This document shows, piece after piece, positions 15,748-25,018 of a DNA stretch of 38,921 nucleotides. Positions within the stretch are counted from its first letter, which is position 1. Every line of letters begins with the position of its first letter. The stretch lies in contig WLOT01000003.1 of NCBI GenBank assembly GCA_009699125.1, forward strand, positions 1 to 38,921. The letters are read 5' to 3'. The translations under genes and the position numbers were made by a program. Source of the stretch: Actinomycetota bacterium (GTDB taxonomy: Bacteria; Actinomycetota; Acidimicrobiia; Acidimicrobiales; Acidimicrobilacustridaceae). The notes beneath the pieces are model-generated. The model was not told the DNA's origin, did no database searches, and saw only the letters and a program-made list of their open reading frames with translations.

Positions 15748-17106
15748 ATGGAGCGGAGGATCTTCGGACTCGAGAATGAGTACGGCGTTACGTGCACTCT
15801 GCGCGGACAACGTCGGCTGAGTCCGGACGAAGTCGCCCGCTATCTCTTCCGCCGCGTTGTTTCCTGGGGGAGAAGCTCAAACGTTTTCCTCCAAAACGGC
15901 GCACGCCTCTATCTCGATGTCGGTTCGCACCCGGAGTACGCAACGCCTGAGTGTGACTCAATCCATGACGTCGTGGTCCACGACAAGGCGGGGGAGCGCA
16001 TCCTCGAGCAGTTGCTGACCTCGGCCGAGAAGCGTCTCGCCGACGAAGGAATCAACGGCGACATTTACCTCTTCAAGAACAACACCGACTCGGCGGGAAA
16101 CTCCTACGGCTGTCATGAGAACTACCTCACTGGCCGAAACGACGAGTTGGCTCACTACACCAACACGTTGATTCCGTTTTTGGTCACGAGGCAGATCTAC
16201 GCGGGCGCCGGGAAGGTCCTGCAGACCGCCCGAGGCGCGATGTTCTGCATCTCGCAGCGCGCAGAACACATCTGGGAAGGGACGTCGTCGGCGACGACCA
16301 GAAGTCGACCAATCATCAATACCCGTGATGAGCCACACGCTGACGCAGAGCGATACCGGCGCTTGCATGTAATCGTGGGCGACTCGAATATGAGCGAATA
16401 CGCAACGTTCCTCAAAATCGGAACGACGGCGATCCTCCTCAGAATGCTCGAAGAGCCAAACGTGATTATGCGGGACATGACGCTTGAGAACCCGATTCGG
16501 GCGATCCGCGAAATCAGTCACGACATGACTTGTACCCGCAAGGTTCGCCTTGCGAATGGTCGCGAAGCCACCGCTCTGGAAATTCAAAGCGAATACCTAA
16601 CTCGAGCGCTCCGCTACGCCGACCGCCGCGATTTGTCGCCGCTAGAAAAGCAAGCACTCGGAATGTGGGAAGAAGCGCTCACAACAATCGAAAAGGATCC
16701 TCTCGGCCAGGATCGTCAGGCCGATTGGGTCATCAAGTACAAGTTGATTGAGGCGTACCGAGAGCGCCACGGACTCGACCTCACCGATCCGAAAGTTGCG
16801 CTGCTCGATCTCCAATACCACGACATCAACCGAAGCCGCGGCGTCTTCTACCGCATGCAGGATCGGGGTCTTGTTGAACGAACTTGCGACGACACAGAAA
16901 TCGATGAAGCGATCGAAACGCCTCCCCAGACCACAAGGGCACGACTCCGAGGCGAATTTATTAAGAAGGCGAAAGAACGAAAGCGCGACTACACCGTTGA
17001 CTGGGTGCATTTGAAGTTGAATGATCAGGCACAACGCACAGTTTTGTGCAAGGACCCGTTCCGTTCGCACGACGAACGTGTCGAAAAATTGATTGCTTCG
17101 TTGTAA
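15748..17106 (+). CDS. pafA: Pup-protein ligase PafA
   Basis: This 452-residue enzyme phosphorylates the C-terminal Glu of Pup and joins it to substrate lysines. '[14 protein letters not shown]' holds the metal/ATP-binding Glu residues, and Asp57 in '[18 protein letters not shown]' is the catalytic aspartate. It lacks the Dop-specific loop between these two elements, which separates it from the Dop paralogue at 12374-13885. '[18 protein letters not shown]' and '[31 protein letters not shown]' are shared signatures. PafB and PafC follow in the same direction. Confidence 0.97.
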   Translation: MERRIFGLENEYGVTCTLRGQRRLSPDEVARYLFRRVVSWGRSSNVFLQNGARLYLDVGSHPEYATPECDSIHDVVVHDKAGERILEQLLTSAEKRLADEGINGDIYLFKNNTDSAGNSYGCHENYLTGRNDELAHYTNTLIPFLVTRQIYAGAGKVLQTARGAMFCISQRAEHIWEGTSSATTRSRPIINTRDEPHADAERYRRLHVIVGDSNMSEYATFLKIGTTAILLRMLEEPNVIMRDMTLENPIRAIREISHDMTCTRKVRLANGREATALEIQSEYLTRALRYADRRDLSPLEKQALGMWEEALTTIEKDPLGQDRQADWVIKYKLIEAYRERHGLDLTDPKVALLDLQYHDINRSRGVFYRMQDRGLVERTCDDTEIDEAIETPPQTTRARLRGEFIKKAKERKRDYTVDWVHLKLNDQAQRTVLCKDPFRSHDERVEKLIASL

Positions 17107-17140
17107 CCCTTCTGTTCCTCCCAGCCCAAGTGATGTGTGA

Positions 17141-18118
17141 ATGACTCCGACCGATAAATCTGCCGAGAAGTTTGAGCGCCAGATGAATCTGCTAGCAGCG
17201 TTGAGCGACACAGTCCAAGGCATTCGCGCCATTGACATCCAGCAGCGAGTGCCGGGCTATAACGCTGACCATGACTCGTTCCGCCGCACCTTCGAACGGG
17301 ACAAGAAAGACCTCCTGAGCCTCGGTGTTCCGATTGAGGTCGTTGCCGGAGCGACAGCTGATCTCACGGCGTATCGAGTCGACAAGTCAAAATACGAACT
17401 ACCCGACCCAGGGTTAGAGAGTGACGAACTCGCTGCTCTCCATCTCGCCCTTGAAACAGTGACTGTCGGTTCTTCTCCCGGCGATATGGCCCGTGCCATG
17501 TGGCGACTAGGGGGAGTCGTTGATGCCGCTTCGACCAACCCCGTCGGAGTTCCTGTGGGGGAGTTGACCGAAATCCCCAGCGACGCGTCACTCGTCCCTT
17601 TGTTCAGGGCGGTGATGGAACGTCGAGTGGTTTCGTTCACGTACGAAAGCACGTCTGGAACGTCGTTACGTTCCGTCGAACCATGGCACCTCGATTTCAA
17701 GCGGGGTCGCTGGAATCTCACTGCGTTTGACCTCGAGCGCAATGAACAACGAAATTTCCGTCTCGATCGTGTGCGTAGCGAGGTCGAAATGGCCGATGCG
17801 GGAAGTCAGTCTCACGGCGTCCCCGCGACTCCGACTGCACAGGCAGAACCATGGGAGTTCGGGGACAATGAACCCGTTGTGATCTCGGTGAAGTTCGACG
17901 CCGAGGTCTCCGAATTTGCTCGACAATCACTGGCCTCGTGTCCGGTGTCCGATCAGGCCGACGGGGGAGCGACATTCGAGGTCCCCGTTACGAATTGGCC
18001 CGCATTCCGGTCGTTTGTTCTCAGTTTCCTTGATCACGCAGAGATCCTCGCTCCTCCTGAATCGCGTGCGTCTCTCTCTCAATGGCTCGAGGCCATCGGC
18101 GGCGATGTCCATGGCTGA
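17141..18118 (+). CDS. pafB: WYL-domain transcriptional regulator PafB
   Basis: This 325-residue protein has an N-terminal winged helix ('MNLLAALSDTVQGIRAIDIQQRVPGYNADHDSFRRTFERDKKDLLSLGVPI'), a WYL domain ('AVMERRVVSFTYESTSGTSLRSVEPWHLDFKRGRWNLTAFDLERNEQRNFRLDRVRSE') and a C-terminal WCX-type extension. In mycobacteria PafB and PafC form a heterodimer that activates DNA-damage genes independently of LexA; they are not needed for pupylation despite the name. The WYL triad is partly changed: the usual W-Y-L stretch reads W-N-L-T. It overlaps pafC. Confidence 0.93.
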   Translation: MTPTDKSAEKFERQMNLLAALSDTVQGIRAIDIQQRVPGYNADHDSFRRTFERDKKDLLSLGVPIEVVAGATADLTAYRVDKSKYELPDPGLESDELAALHLALETVTVGSSPGDMARAMWRLGGVVDAASTNPVGVPVGELTEIPSDASLVPLFRAVMERRVVSFTYESTSGTSLRSVEPWHLDFKRGRWNLTAFDLERNEQRNFRLDRVRSEVEMADAGSQSHGVPATPTAQAEPWEFGDNEPVVISVKFDAEVSEFARQSLASCPVSDQADGGATFEVPVTNWPAFRSFVLSFLDHAEILAPPESRASLSQWLEAIGGDVHG

Positions 18119-19061
18119 CATGACTGCTGCTGAGCGACTCGACCGCACCCTTGCCATTGTTCCCTGGGTTGCGAGTCAAACCAATGGCACCGCGACCATC
18201 ACCGAAATCAGCGAACGCTTCGCGATCGATGCCGACGATTTGCGTGATTGCCTGATCATTACGTCGATGGTCGGAGTTCATCCGTACACGCCAGATCTCC
18301 TCATCAATGCAATCGTCGACGCCGATACCGTGACGATCGAACTGCCTGACTATTTTCGGAGACCACTTCGACTCACCGCAGAGCAAACCTTTGCGCTGCT
18401 CACATCCGCGAAGGCGTTGCTTTCCGTGCCAGGCGCTGATCACTCAAGTGCGTTGGCTCGAGGTCTTGACAAGGTGTTGCGCACCCTGGGCGAGGGCTCG
18501 GAGACTGCAGTCGACATAGGCATCGATACCGCTCCCGATGCGATCACTGAACAGTTACGTTCCGCCGTCGAGAGGCGCGAGACCGTTGAAATCACGTACT
18601 ACAGCTACGGACGCGACAACACCGGTAGTCGTCGAATCGATCCTTGGGCGATTCATTCTGAAGGTGGTCTTTGGTATCTCCAAGGCTGGTGCCATGCGAG
18701 TAACGCTGAGCGTGTCTTCCGGATCGATCGGATTCGTGATGCAACTTCGACCAATACACCCTTTGTCGCTCCAAAGCCGTTACCGCCGTTCCAACTCTTC
18801 GACGGGTCGAATGCACTTGGTCGAATCACGTTGCTGCTTCAACCTGAAGCTCGATGGGTTACTGAGTACTACCCAGCAGAATCCATTGAGGTGCATCCCG
18901 ACGGAACGACGACGATCGTTCTTGCGATCGGGTCATTGGCCTGGCTCGAACGACTTCTGCTTCGTCTTGGGCCAGACGCCGAGGTCGTCGAAGCGTCCCC
19001 AAGCCTCCAAGGAGCAGGCGTAGCCGCGGCCCGAAGATTGCTCTCTGCCTACCGTGAGTAG
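18111..19061 (+). CDS. pafC: WYL-domain transcriptional regulator PafC
   Basis: This 316-residue partner of PafB has an N-terminal winged-helix region ('ERLDRTLAIVPWVASQTNGTATITEISERFAIDADDLRDCL'), a WYL domain ('AVERRETVEITYYSYGRDNTGSRRIDPWAIHSEGGLWYLQGWCHASNAERVFRIDRI') with an intact W-Y-L, and a WCX tail. In-frame ATGs occur at 18105, 18111 and 18120, all overlapping the end of pafB. I chose 18111 (MADMTAAERL). The much longer open frame reaching back to 17916 only reads pafB DNA out of frame. Confidence 0.93.
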   Translation: MADMTAAERLDRTLAIVPWVASQTNGTATITEISERFAIDADDLRDCLIITSMVGVHPYTPDLLINAIVDADTVTIELPDYFRRPLRLTAEQTFALLTSAKALLSVPGADHSSALARGLDKVLRTLGEGSETAVDIGIDTAPDAITEQLRSAVERRETVEITYYSYGRDNTGSRRIDPWAIHSEGGLWYLQGWCHASNAERVFRIDRIRDATSTNTPFVAPKPLPPFQLFDGSNALGRITLLLQPEARWVTEYYPAESIEVHPDGTTTIVLAIGSLAWLERLLLRLGPDAEVVEASPSLQGAGVAAARRLLSAYRE

Positions 19062-19112
19062 TCTGAGCAGCGCCGGACCGAACCGGTCCCGTTCCAGCCC
19101 GAAAGCCCTTTT

Positions 19113-19739
19113 GTGACCAGTCCTGAAACCGATCCCGTCGCACCGGCTGGTTCTCGCCGATCGCGTCGCCGCTTCGAAAAATGGTTCGGACCGCGTGGTT
19201 CCGGAGTCGTTGAATGGGTCCTTGTCATCGTCGGAGCAATTCTTCTCGCTCTCGTCGTGAAGGTCTTTTTGCTTCAGGCCTTCTACATCCCATCGTTATC
19301 GATGTATCCGACGCTGCACGAAGGCGATCGAGTTCTCGTCAACAAACTGAGCTATCGGATCCACGATGTGAACCGCGGAGACGTGATCGTTTTCGAACGA
19401 CCAGCTACGGAAACGTCAAGCAACATTCCCGATCTCATTAAGCGCGTGGTCGGGTTGCCTGGGGAATCTGTCACGTTCGTCGACGGATCGGTATACGTCG
19501 ACGGTAAGCGCCTTGAAGAGTCCTACCTTCCTGACGGCACGGTCACGAGCAGTGCGAATGCGCCGAACAAGTGCACAGTCGAAACGCCATGCGTTGTTCC
19601 TGCGGGTCAGGTGTGGGTCATGGGCGACAACCGCGGTGATTCAAAAGACAGCCGGTACTTTGGCTCGATTGACCAATCGTCCATTGTCGGACGCGCGTTT
19701 GTCACGGTTTGGCCGCTTGGAAGATTCGGTCTTCTGTAA
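19113..19739 (+). CDS. lepB: Signal peptidase I
   Basis: This 208-residue membrane protease removes signal peptides from secreted proteins. A basic N-terminus ('SRRSRRRFEKWFG') precedes one membrane span ('VVEWVLVIVGAILLALVVKVFLL', about 32-54). Catalytic Ser63 sits in 'IPSLSMYPTL' and the general base Lys110 in 'LIKRVVGLPGE'. 'GDNRGDSKDSRYFG' is box E. It starts with GTG and comes 51 nt after pafC. A signal peptidase just before the Tat genes groups export functions, although lepB is not a usual member of the pafBC-tat neighbourhood. Confidence 0.95.
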   Translation: MTSPETDPVAPAGSRRSRRRFEKWFGPRGSGVVEWVLVIVGAILLALVVKVFLLQAFYIPSLSMYPTLHEGDRVLVNKLSYRIHDVNRGDVIVFERPATETSSNIPDLIKRVVGLPGESVTFVDGSVYVDGKRLEESYLPDGTVTSSANAPNKCTVETPCVVPAGQVWVMGDNRGDSKDSRYFGSIDQSSIVGRAFVTVWPLGRFGLL

Positions 19740-19758
19740 TCACCAAATAACAGGTGAT
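19739..19758. repeat. Weak hairpin between convergent lepB and GDPD genes
   Basis: ATCACC and GGTGAT pair around an A-rich 8-nt loop directly at the lepB stop. There is no T-run, so it is at best a weak bidirectional terminator. Confidence 0.35.
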
Positions 19759-19772
19759 GGTGCGATCGCCGT

Positions 19773-20498
19773 CTAAACGTCGATCGAACCTGTTCCTGCC
19801 GCTCTTGCGATAGCAGTCATCATCGTGTCGACGTGGTCGCTGTAAACGCCATCGATTCCGCTCTCGAGTAGCCCGTCGAGTGTGCGATCAAACTGTGCGT
19901 CCCAGCCGAAAGCGAGCAGGCCAAAGCGATGGACCATCGCAATAGTGCCGCCACTCCAGTCACTGTGGTGGAGGTTGACCACTTCGATTCCAATTTCTGC
20001 ACTGCGGGCAATGTGGAGTTCCGGGCTTCCCTCGAACTTTGCGGCTCGGGTGGACTCGATCAGGCGAACCGAGGGGGAGAGCTCCCGCCAGGAACAAACG
20101 AGTTGCCGATCTGGGTGACAAAGCCAGAGCCGATCCTCGGCCCCTACGTCGCGAGCACAGGCAACGACTTCGGCAGCAGCATTGGGGTCCTTGATATCGA
20201 GAGAGAAGTCCACCGATGATCCAACGAGTTCATAGAACTCGCGCAGAGTCGGAATATGTTGCGGGAGATCTCCCGATGCGACCTCGGAAATGGGACGACG
20301 CAGTGGCCGTCGTCCGACCACTCCATCGTGGTCGAGGACGGCCACGCCGTCAGAGGTCATCCACACATCACTCTCAAGACCCGTGGCACCGAGGCGAAGG
20401 GCTAACTCGAACGCCTCCATCGTGTTCTCGGGGGCGTTGGCTCGCGCTCCACGATGAGCGAACCCGATGGGCGGTCGAAGAGAGGGGAGGCGAGTCAC
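19773..20498 (-). CDS. Glycerophosphodiester phosphodiesterase family protein
   Basis: This 241-residue TIM-barrel GDPD-type enzyme would release an alcohol and glycerol-3-phosphate from deacylated phospholipids. The catalytic motifs are 'FAHRGARANAPENT' (His, Arg, Glu), 'LESDVWMTSDGVAVLDHDGVVGR' (Glu/Asp metal ligands and the second His) and the barrel strand 'VDFSLDIKD'. No signal peptide is seen, so it is probably cytoplasmic. It starts with GTG, is divergent from tatB and convergent with lepB, so it interrupts an otherwise plus-strand block. Confidence 0.9.
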   Translation of the reverse strand: MTRLPSLRPPIGFAHRGARANAPENTMEAFELALRLGATGLESDVWMTSDGVAVLDHDGVVGRRPLRRPISEVASGDLPQHIPTLREFYELVGSSVDFSLDIKDPNAAAEVVACARDVGAEDRLWLCHPDRQLVCSWRELSPSVRLIESTRAAKFEGSPELHIARSAEIGIEVVNLHHSDWSGGTIAMVHRFGLLAFGWDAQFDRTLDGLLESGIDGVYSDHVDTMMTAIARAAGTGSIDV

Positions 20499-20571
20499 TC
20501 AAACAGCCTGCCCTAAAGAAACGACCAGCCCTCGCATCTGACGTCGGGGGGAATCCAGTCGAACTCAGGAG

Positions 20572-20577
20572 TACGAT
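20572..20577 (+). promoter_or_regulatory. Putative -10 box of tatB, leaderless
   Basis: TACGAT lies 7 nt before ATG 20585. An AGGAG just upstream of the hexamer is too far (about 14 nt) for good ribosome pairing, so the hexamer is the more likely signal. Confidence 0.4.
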
Positions 20578-20584
20578 TATCGAC

Positions 20585-20920
20585 ATGTTCAATGTCGGTG
20601 GCGGTGAGATCGTCGTGATCCTGCTGCTGGCACTTTTGCTGTTGGGCCCGGAGAAGTTGCCCGAGACCGCTCGAAAGGTCGGAAAGTTCCTGGCCGAGGT
20701 CCGCCGAGTCACCTCGGGCTTCGAGGAAGAAGTCCGAACCGCGATGGATATCGGCGATGCTCGAAACGTCGATGCTGCCCTTGACCGGATGACGGATGGA
20801 CCGCGCCTTGTGGCGCCGGTTGATCCCGTGATGCCGTCGACTCCCTCTGGATCTCCCACACCTTTTGTTGGTGACCTCTCAGCGACACGTTCCGAGAACG
20901 ACGATGCGGCGAGCGCCTGA
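20585..20920 (+). CDS. tatB: Twin-arginine translocase TatA/TatB-type subunit
   Basis: This 111-residue protein has a single N-terminal span followed by an amphipathic helix: 'MFNVGGGEIVVILLLALLLLGPEKLPETARKVGKFLAEVRRV'. The acidic residue at position 8 and the 'LGPEKLPE' hinge are TatB-like, while the lack of a second TatA gene nearby means it could serve as TatA. The C-terminal half is acidic and disordered. It is 7 nt before tatC. Frames extending further upstream cross the GDPD gene and were not used. Confidence 0.92.
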   Translation: MFNVGGGEIVVILLLALLLLGPEKLPETARKVGKFLAEVRRVTSGFEEEVRTAMDIGDARNVDAALDRMTDGPRLVAPVDPVMPSTPSGSPTPFVGDLSATRSENDDAASA

Positions 20921-20927
20921 GTAATCG

Positions 20928-21728
20928 ATGAGCACCGACACCGCCACAGCCCCCACGGGCCATATGACACTTTGGGAACACCTCGCAGAACTTCGGACAC
21001 GTCTGTTCCGCATTGCGATTGCCGTCGCCGTCGGGGCACTTCTTGGATGGTTTTTGTACCCGTATGTCCTCGCGATTCTCAAGCACCCATTCAACGAAGT
21101 TCAGCCGGGACAACCGTTCATCGCCACCGAGCCGCTCCAAGCATTTGGATTGCGAATCAAGATGTCGGCGTATATCGGGATTTCAATCGCGATGCCGATC
21201 ATCGTTTGGCAAGTATGGCGGTTTGTTACGCCCGGTTTGTACCCGCATGAGAAGAAATATGCGATTCCATTCACCGTTAGCGCAGTCGTACTTTTCCTTG
21301 GCGGTGCGGCAGTTGCGTACTACGTCCTGAACCCGACACTTGAGTTCCTCACAACTATTGGCGGATCTCAGATCGAGCCCTTCTATACCGCCGACAGTTA
21401 CGTCACGCTCATTGTGTGGATGATGCTCGCGTTTGGCGTCGGGTTCGAGTTTCCGGTTCTACTCGTAGCCCTCCAAATGATCGGTGTCATAACGCCGAGG
21501 AAACTCATCCAGTGGTGGCGCCAAGCGATTGTCGTCATTGCTGTCATCGCAGCAGTGATTACCCCGAGTGGCGATCCAATCTCGATGATCGCACTCGCTG
21601 TTCCTATGCTCATTCTTTACATCGTGTCGATCGGACTCGGCGCCACGATCCTTGCATTCCGCAGGCGTTCAAAGCGTAAGGCAGAGAAGAGCGAGGCAGC
21701 CGCAGACCAAGATGACTCTGCCGACTGA
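20928..21728 (+). CDS. tatC: Twin-arginine translocase subunit TatC
   Basis: This 266-residue protein has six membrane spans and recognises twin-arginine signal peptides. 'MTLWEHLAELRTRLFRIAIAVAVGALLGWFLYPYV' is the conserved N-terminal signature with the Glu that contacts the RR motif, and 'TPGLYPHEKKYAIPF' is the second conserved loop. The C-terminus is short and charged. It follows tatB by 7 nt and overlaps the probable helicase start by 17 nt. Confidence 0.97.
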   Translation: MSTDTATAPTGHMTLWEHLAELRTRLFRIAIAVAVGALLGWFLYPYVLAILKHPFNEVQPGQPFIATEPLQAFGLRIKMSAYIGISIAMPIIVWQVWRFVTPGLYPHEKKYAIPFTVSAVVLFLGGAAVAYYVLNPTLEFLTTIGGSQIEPFYTADSYVTLIVWMMLAFGVGFEFPVLLVALQMIGVITPRKLIQWWRQAIVVIAVIAAVITPSGDPISMIALAVPMLILYIVSIGLGATILAFRRRSKRKAEKSEAAADQDDSAD

Positions 21729-24375
21729 CGTGGCCGCACCTTTTGAACTCGACCAGTTTCAGAAAGATGCGAGAGACGTCATAGATCGCGGTCTATCGGT
21801 GTTGGTTTCTGCTCCGACCGGTTCAGGAAAGACAAAGGTTGCTGAGCATGCTGTGCAGGTCGCCCTTCGAGCAGGTCGACGGGTTTTTTACACAACTCCA
21901 ATCAAGGCGCTCTCAAATCAAAAGTTTCATGATCTAATAGAAGAGCACGGCAAAGACGCTGTAGGTCTTCTCACTGGCGACACTGCGATTAACGGCGATG
22001 CCCCAATCGTCGTCATGACCACAGAAGTTCTCCGAAACATGATTTACGCTCGGTCCTCCGCGCTTGATTCCCTCGATTGGGTAGTTCTCGATGAGGTTCA
22101 CTATCTCCAGGACTCCGCTCGTGGGTCTGTTTGGGAAGAAGTGATCATTCACCTCCCTCGACACGTTCGGCTGGTCTGCCTTTCAGCCACTGTGTCGAAT
22201 GCTGATGAGTTGGGGGAGTGGATTACCTCTGTTCGTGGTCCGACCGAGGTCGTGGTTGAAACGAAGCGACCCGTAGAACTCGATAACTGGTATCTCGTTG
22301 CCGATCGTCTGGACGACGGTCTTGCCCTGATTCCCACGCTGTCCGATGGCAAGCCCGATCGAAGGGGGCAGCAATACGACATTGACCCCCGAGATCGGTC
22401 CCGAGGCGGTCGTCGTCGCTATTCGACACCCGGTCGCGTTGAGGTCGTCGAGTTACTCGCAGAACGCGCGATGCTCCCAGCGATCTTCTTCATCTTCAGC
22501 CGAGCAGGCTGCGACGAAGCTGTCACTTCATGCACGCGAGCAGGTCTCAGGTACACGACCGTCGAGGAGCGCGACCGAATCAGGAAGATCGCCGAGTCGC
22601 ATGTCGAAGAACTTACGGACGAGGATCTGCGAGTTCTTGACTACGGCCGGTGGCTTGAATCACTCGAGCGAGGTATTGCCAGCCACCACGCCGGCCTCGT
22701 GCCTCCGTTCAAAGAAGCAGTGGAACAGTGCTTTGTGGAGGGGCTTGTTCGCATCGTGTTTGCGACCGAAACCCTCGCCCTCGGCATCAACATGCCGGCG
22801 CGGACAGTTGTCATCGACAAGCTCACGAAATTCACGGGAGAGGGACACGAGTTTCTCACTCCTGCTCAATACACCCAGTTGACAGGTCGAGCGGGCCGAC
22901 GCGGCATCGACAACCACGGAAACGCCATCGTGCTGTGGTCTCCGTTTGTCACCTTCGAGGATGTCGCAACGCTGGCTGCGAGCCGAAGCTTTCGACTCAC
23001 GAGTTCCTTCAGACCTACGTACAACATGGCGGCCAACCTCGTGCGCCGTTACGACGCAGGCGAAGCACACCGACTACTCGGTAACAGTTTTGCTCAGTAT
23101 CAGGCCGACGCCGACGTCGCCCGCGAAGAGCATCGCATTGAGATGCAAGTTGAGAAGCTCGAGCGACTCGAGATGGACACTGCGTGTGAGCACGGTGATG
23201 TACGCGCCTATAAGACTGCCTTGGATCGTGAACGGGGAGTCCGAACACCAGGGAGCGGTGGTTCTCATATCGAGCGAGCCCTCGGTTCGCTGCGGCCAGG
23301 CGACATCCTTTGGCTTGACGGGAGCGGCGGACACGACCGAGTCGTCGTCCTTTCGGTTTCCAATCGCAAGGGCGGTTCGGTCCGAGTGAAAGTTCTCAAT
23401 GCTCGACGCAATGTGCTCCAACTGGGCGCTCGCGACTTTGACGAATTACCAACGGTGGTTGCGCATATCGATCTGCCTGTGCCGTTCACGCCAATGAAAC
23501 CAAAGTTCCAGAAGGCGGTTTCGCTTGAGCTTGATCGTGTCGTCAATAGTCTTTCCCACGGTGATGAGCCTCGCGAGAATCGACGAGACGAAGACCGCTC
23601 AGCCCTCGAGCGGCATCCGGTTCATCAGTGTCCCGATCGTGACCGGCATCTTCGTGCACTGCGTGATGTGGAGCGAGTCCGTCGGGAAATCGATGGCCTC
23701 GAGAAGCGCATCCGGTCTCGCACCGGTTCCCTCGTCGAGCACTTCGATCGGATTCTTCAAATGCTCGAACAGTGGGGATATCTCGACGGTTGGAAACTTA
23801 CGGAACGAGGGGAGAAGCTCGTTCGCATTTATCACGAGTCCGATCTTGCGATTGCTGAAGCACTCGATGAGCACCTCTTTGATGACCTCTCACCATCGGA
23901 GCTTGCCGGTCTTGCAAGTTCTTTCGTGTATGAGTCTCGTGCTTCTTCCCCGGATCTTTCGCCTTGGTTCCCAAGTCGCGATCTCTCCGATCGATCTGAT
24001 CAACTTGAAGATCTCACTCGCACGATTGCCCGTGACGAACTCTCCCTCGGGATCTCGGTAACGCGCGCCCCAGATGCCGGGTTCTTCGCTCTTGCCCATG
24101 CGTGGGCAGCGGGCGATGACCTTGACCACCTGCTCGGCGACGACGACATGCCTGGCGGCGACTTCGTCCGCACCATCAAACAGCTTGTGGACCTGCTTCG
24201 ACAGATTTCCGAGACAGACGCTCCGTGCGCTCAGACAGCTTCAGATGCTGCCGACGCCCTTCATCGAGGCGTTGTGGCCGTTTCCGGGCGTGGGCGCGTT
24301 GGAGAAGACGGCGCAGACGAATCAGCAGACGGCGTTGATGACGTCGCTCAGGTCGTCCCGAGCGAACAACTATGA
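21712..24375 (+). CDS. DEVH-box RNA helicase, HelY/Mtr4-like
   Basis: This 887-residue superfamily 2 helicase has Walker A 'APTGSGKT' at 34-41, the DEVH box in 'WVVLDEVHYL', motif III 'CLSATVSN', motif V/VI regions 'GLVRIVFATETLALGINMPARTVVIDKL' and 'QLTGRAGRRGIDNHG', and a C-terminal DSHCT-type helical domain. It matches the HelY (Rv2092c) group found beside tatAC in mycobacteria and presumably acts in RNA processing. ATG 21712 is taken as start; GTG 21730, just past the tatC stop, is an alternative. It overlaps the next gene by 4 nt. Confidence 0.93.
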   Translation: MTLPTDVAAPFELDQFQKDARDVIDRGLSVLVSAPTGSGKTKVAEHAVQVALRAGRRVFYTTPIKALSNQKFHDLIEEHGKDAVGLLTGDTAINGDAPIVVMTTEVLRNMIYARSSALDSLDWVVLDEVHYLQDSARGSVWEEVIIHLPRHVRLVCLSATVSNADELGEWITSVRGPTEVVVETKRPVELDNWYLVADRLDDGLALIPTLSDGKPDRRGQQYDIDPRDRSRGGRRRYSTPGRVEVVELLAERAMLPAIFFIFSRAGCDEAVTSCTRAGLRYTTVEERDRIRKIAESHVEELTDEDLRVLDYGRWLESLERGIASHHAGLVPPFKEAVEQCFVEGLVRIVFATETLALGINMPARTVVIDKLTKFTGEGHEFLTPAQYTQLTGRAGRRGIDNHGNAIVLWSPFVTFEDVATLAASRSFRLTSSFRPTYNMAANLVRRYDAGEAHRLLGNSFAQYQADADVAREEHRIEMQVEKLERLEMDTACEHGDVRAYKTALDRERGVRTPGSGGSHIERALGSLRPGDILWLDGSGGHDRVVVLSVSNRKGGSVRVKVLNARRNVLQLGARDFDELPTVVAHIDLPVPFTPMKPKFQKAVSLELDRVVNSLSHGDEPRENRRDEDRSALERHPVHQCPDRDRHLRALRDVERVRREIDGLEKRIRSRTGSLVEHFDRILQMLEQWGYLDGWKLTERGEKLVRIYHESDLAIAEALDEHLFDDLSPSELAGLASSFVYESRASSPDLSPWFPSRDLSDRSDQLEDLTRTIARDELSLGISVTRAPDAGFFALAHAWAAGDDLDHLLGDDDMPGGDFVRTIKQLVDLLRQISETDAPCAQTASDAADALHRGVVAVSGRGRVGEDGADESADGVDDVAQVVPSEQL

Positions 24376-24980
24376 CGATCCGAAAGGGAAGCGACTACGG
24401 CGTCGTTCAGCCACTACCCGAAGGCGCAGCAGTCGCTCGCTCCGATGCCGAGCTTCGCGAGTTGGTGCTTGCTTCCCGAGGACCTGGACACGATCGAGTC
24501 ACAATCGGTCTTGTCGGAGGTGACCTCTGTAAGACGTTGGGTGGCGCAGGCAACATCGAACGACTCAGCGGACCCGACGCTTTAACGGTCCCGATCGATC
24601 TTGCGATCGCTTCAATCGACGGAGTCGACGTTCCATTTGTTTCACATCTCATCGTCGGCAAACTCTTCCGGCGGAACTTCGCAGTCGTTATGAATGCGCA
24701 ATGGAGAGGTGAGCAAGACCTCGGCCCTCGGTCTCATCCTGGGGACGGATTCGTAGACATCACCACCGGGTCACTTCAGTGGCGGCAGCGCCGTGTAGCG
24801 CGTGCACGGTTAGTCACCGGCACGCACTTGCCGCATCCATCGTTGAACTATCGCCGAGTCCGCTCAGAGACGATCGCCTTTGATCGTTCGATGCCAATGT
24901 GTCTCGATGGTGAGATCAAGGTGAAAGGTCGGACGCTCGCACTACGGGTAGAACCGGACTCCTTTCACGTTGTCGTTTGA
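24372..24980 (+). CDS. Lipid/diacylglycerol kinase-like C-terminal domain protein lacking the kinase motif
   Basis: This 202-residue protein resembles the C-terminal (YegS-like) domain of diacylglycerol/lipid kinases. It has 'HLIVGKLFRRNFAVVMNAQWRGEQDLGPRSHPGDGFVDITTGSL' (matching the NG.YFGGG...P.A.P.DG.LD pattern) and 'SMPMCLDGEIKVKGRTLALRVEPDSFHVVV' (the DGE strand and final hydrophobic strand). The N-terminal nucleotide-binding domain and its GGDGT motif are missing; instead residues 47-62 read 'LVGGDLCKTLGGAGNI'. It is therefore unlikely to be a normal kinase. It is coupled to the helicase gene by a 4-nt overlap. From memory, full lipid kinases occur near this helicase in other actinobacteria, so this may be their reduced descendant. 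Confidence 0.6.
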   Translation: MTIRKGSDYGVVQPLPEGAAVARSDAELRELVLASRGPGHDRVTIGLVGGDLCKTLGGAGNIERLSGPDALTVPIDLAIASIDGVDVPFVSHLIVGKLFRRNFAVVMNAQWRGEQDLGPRSHPGDGFVDITTGSLQWRQRRVARARLVTGTHLPHPSLNYRRVRSETIAFDRSMPMCLDGEIKVKGRTLALRVEPDSFHVVV

Positions 24981-25006
24981 CCCTCCGCCACAAGCAACGC
25001 CCCATG

Positions 25007-25012
25007 TAGCGT
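25007..25012 (+). promoter_or_regulatory. Putative -10 box of the M20 gene, leaderless
   Basis: TAGCGT lies 6 nt before ATG 25019. It supports that start and a transcript independent of the helicase unit. Confidence 0.5.
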
Positions 25013-25018
25013 GAGTCC

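Noticed and set aside
17916-18110. Long N-terminal extension of PafC
   Set aside because: It only reads the pafB coding sequence out of frame; the conserved PafC N-terminus begins near 18111.
20216-20584. N-terminal extension of the TatB-like protein
   Set aside because: It is antisense to the GDPD gene; the Tat signature starts at the ATG at 20585.
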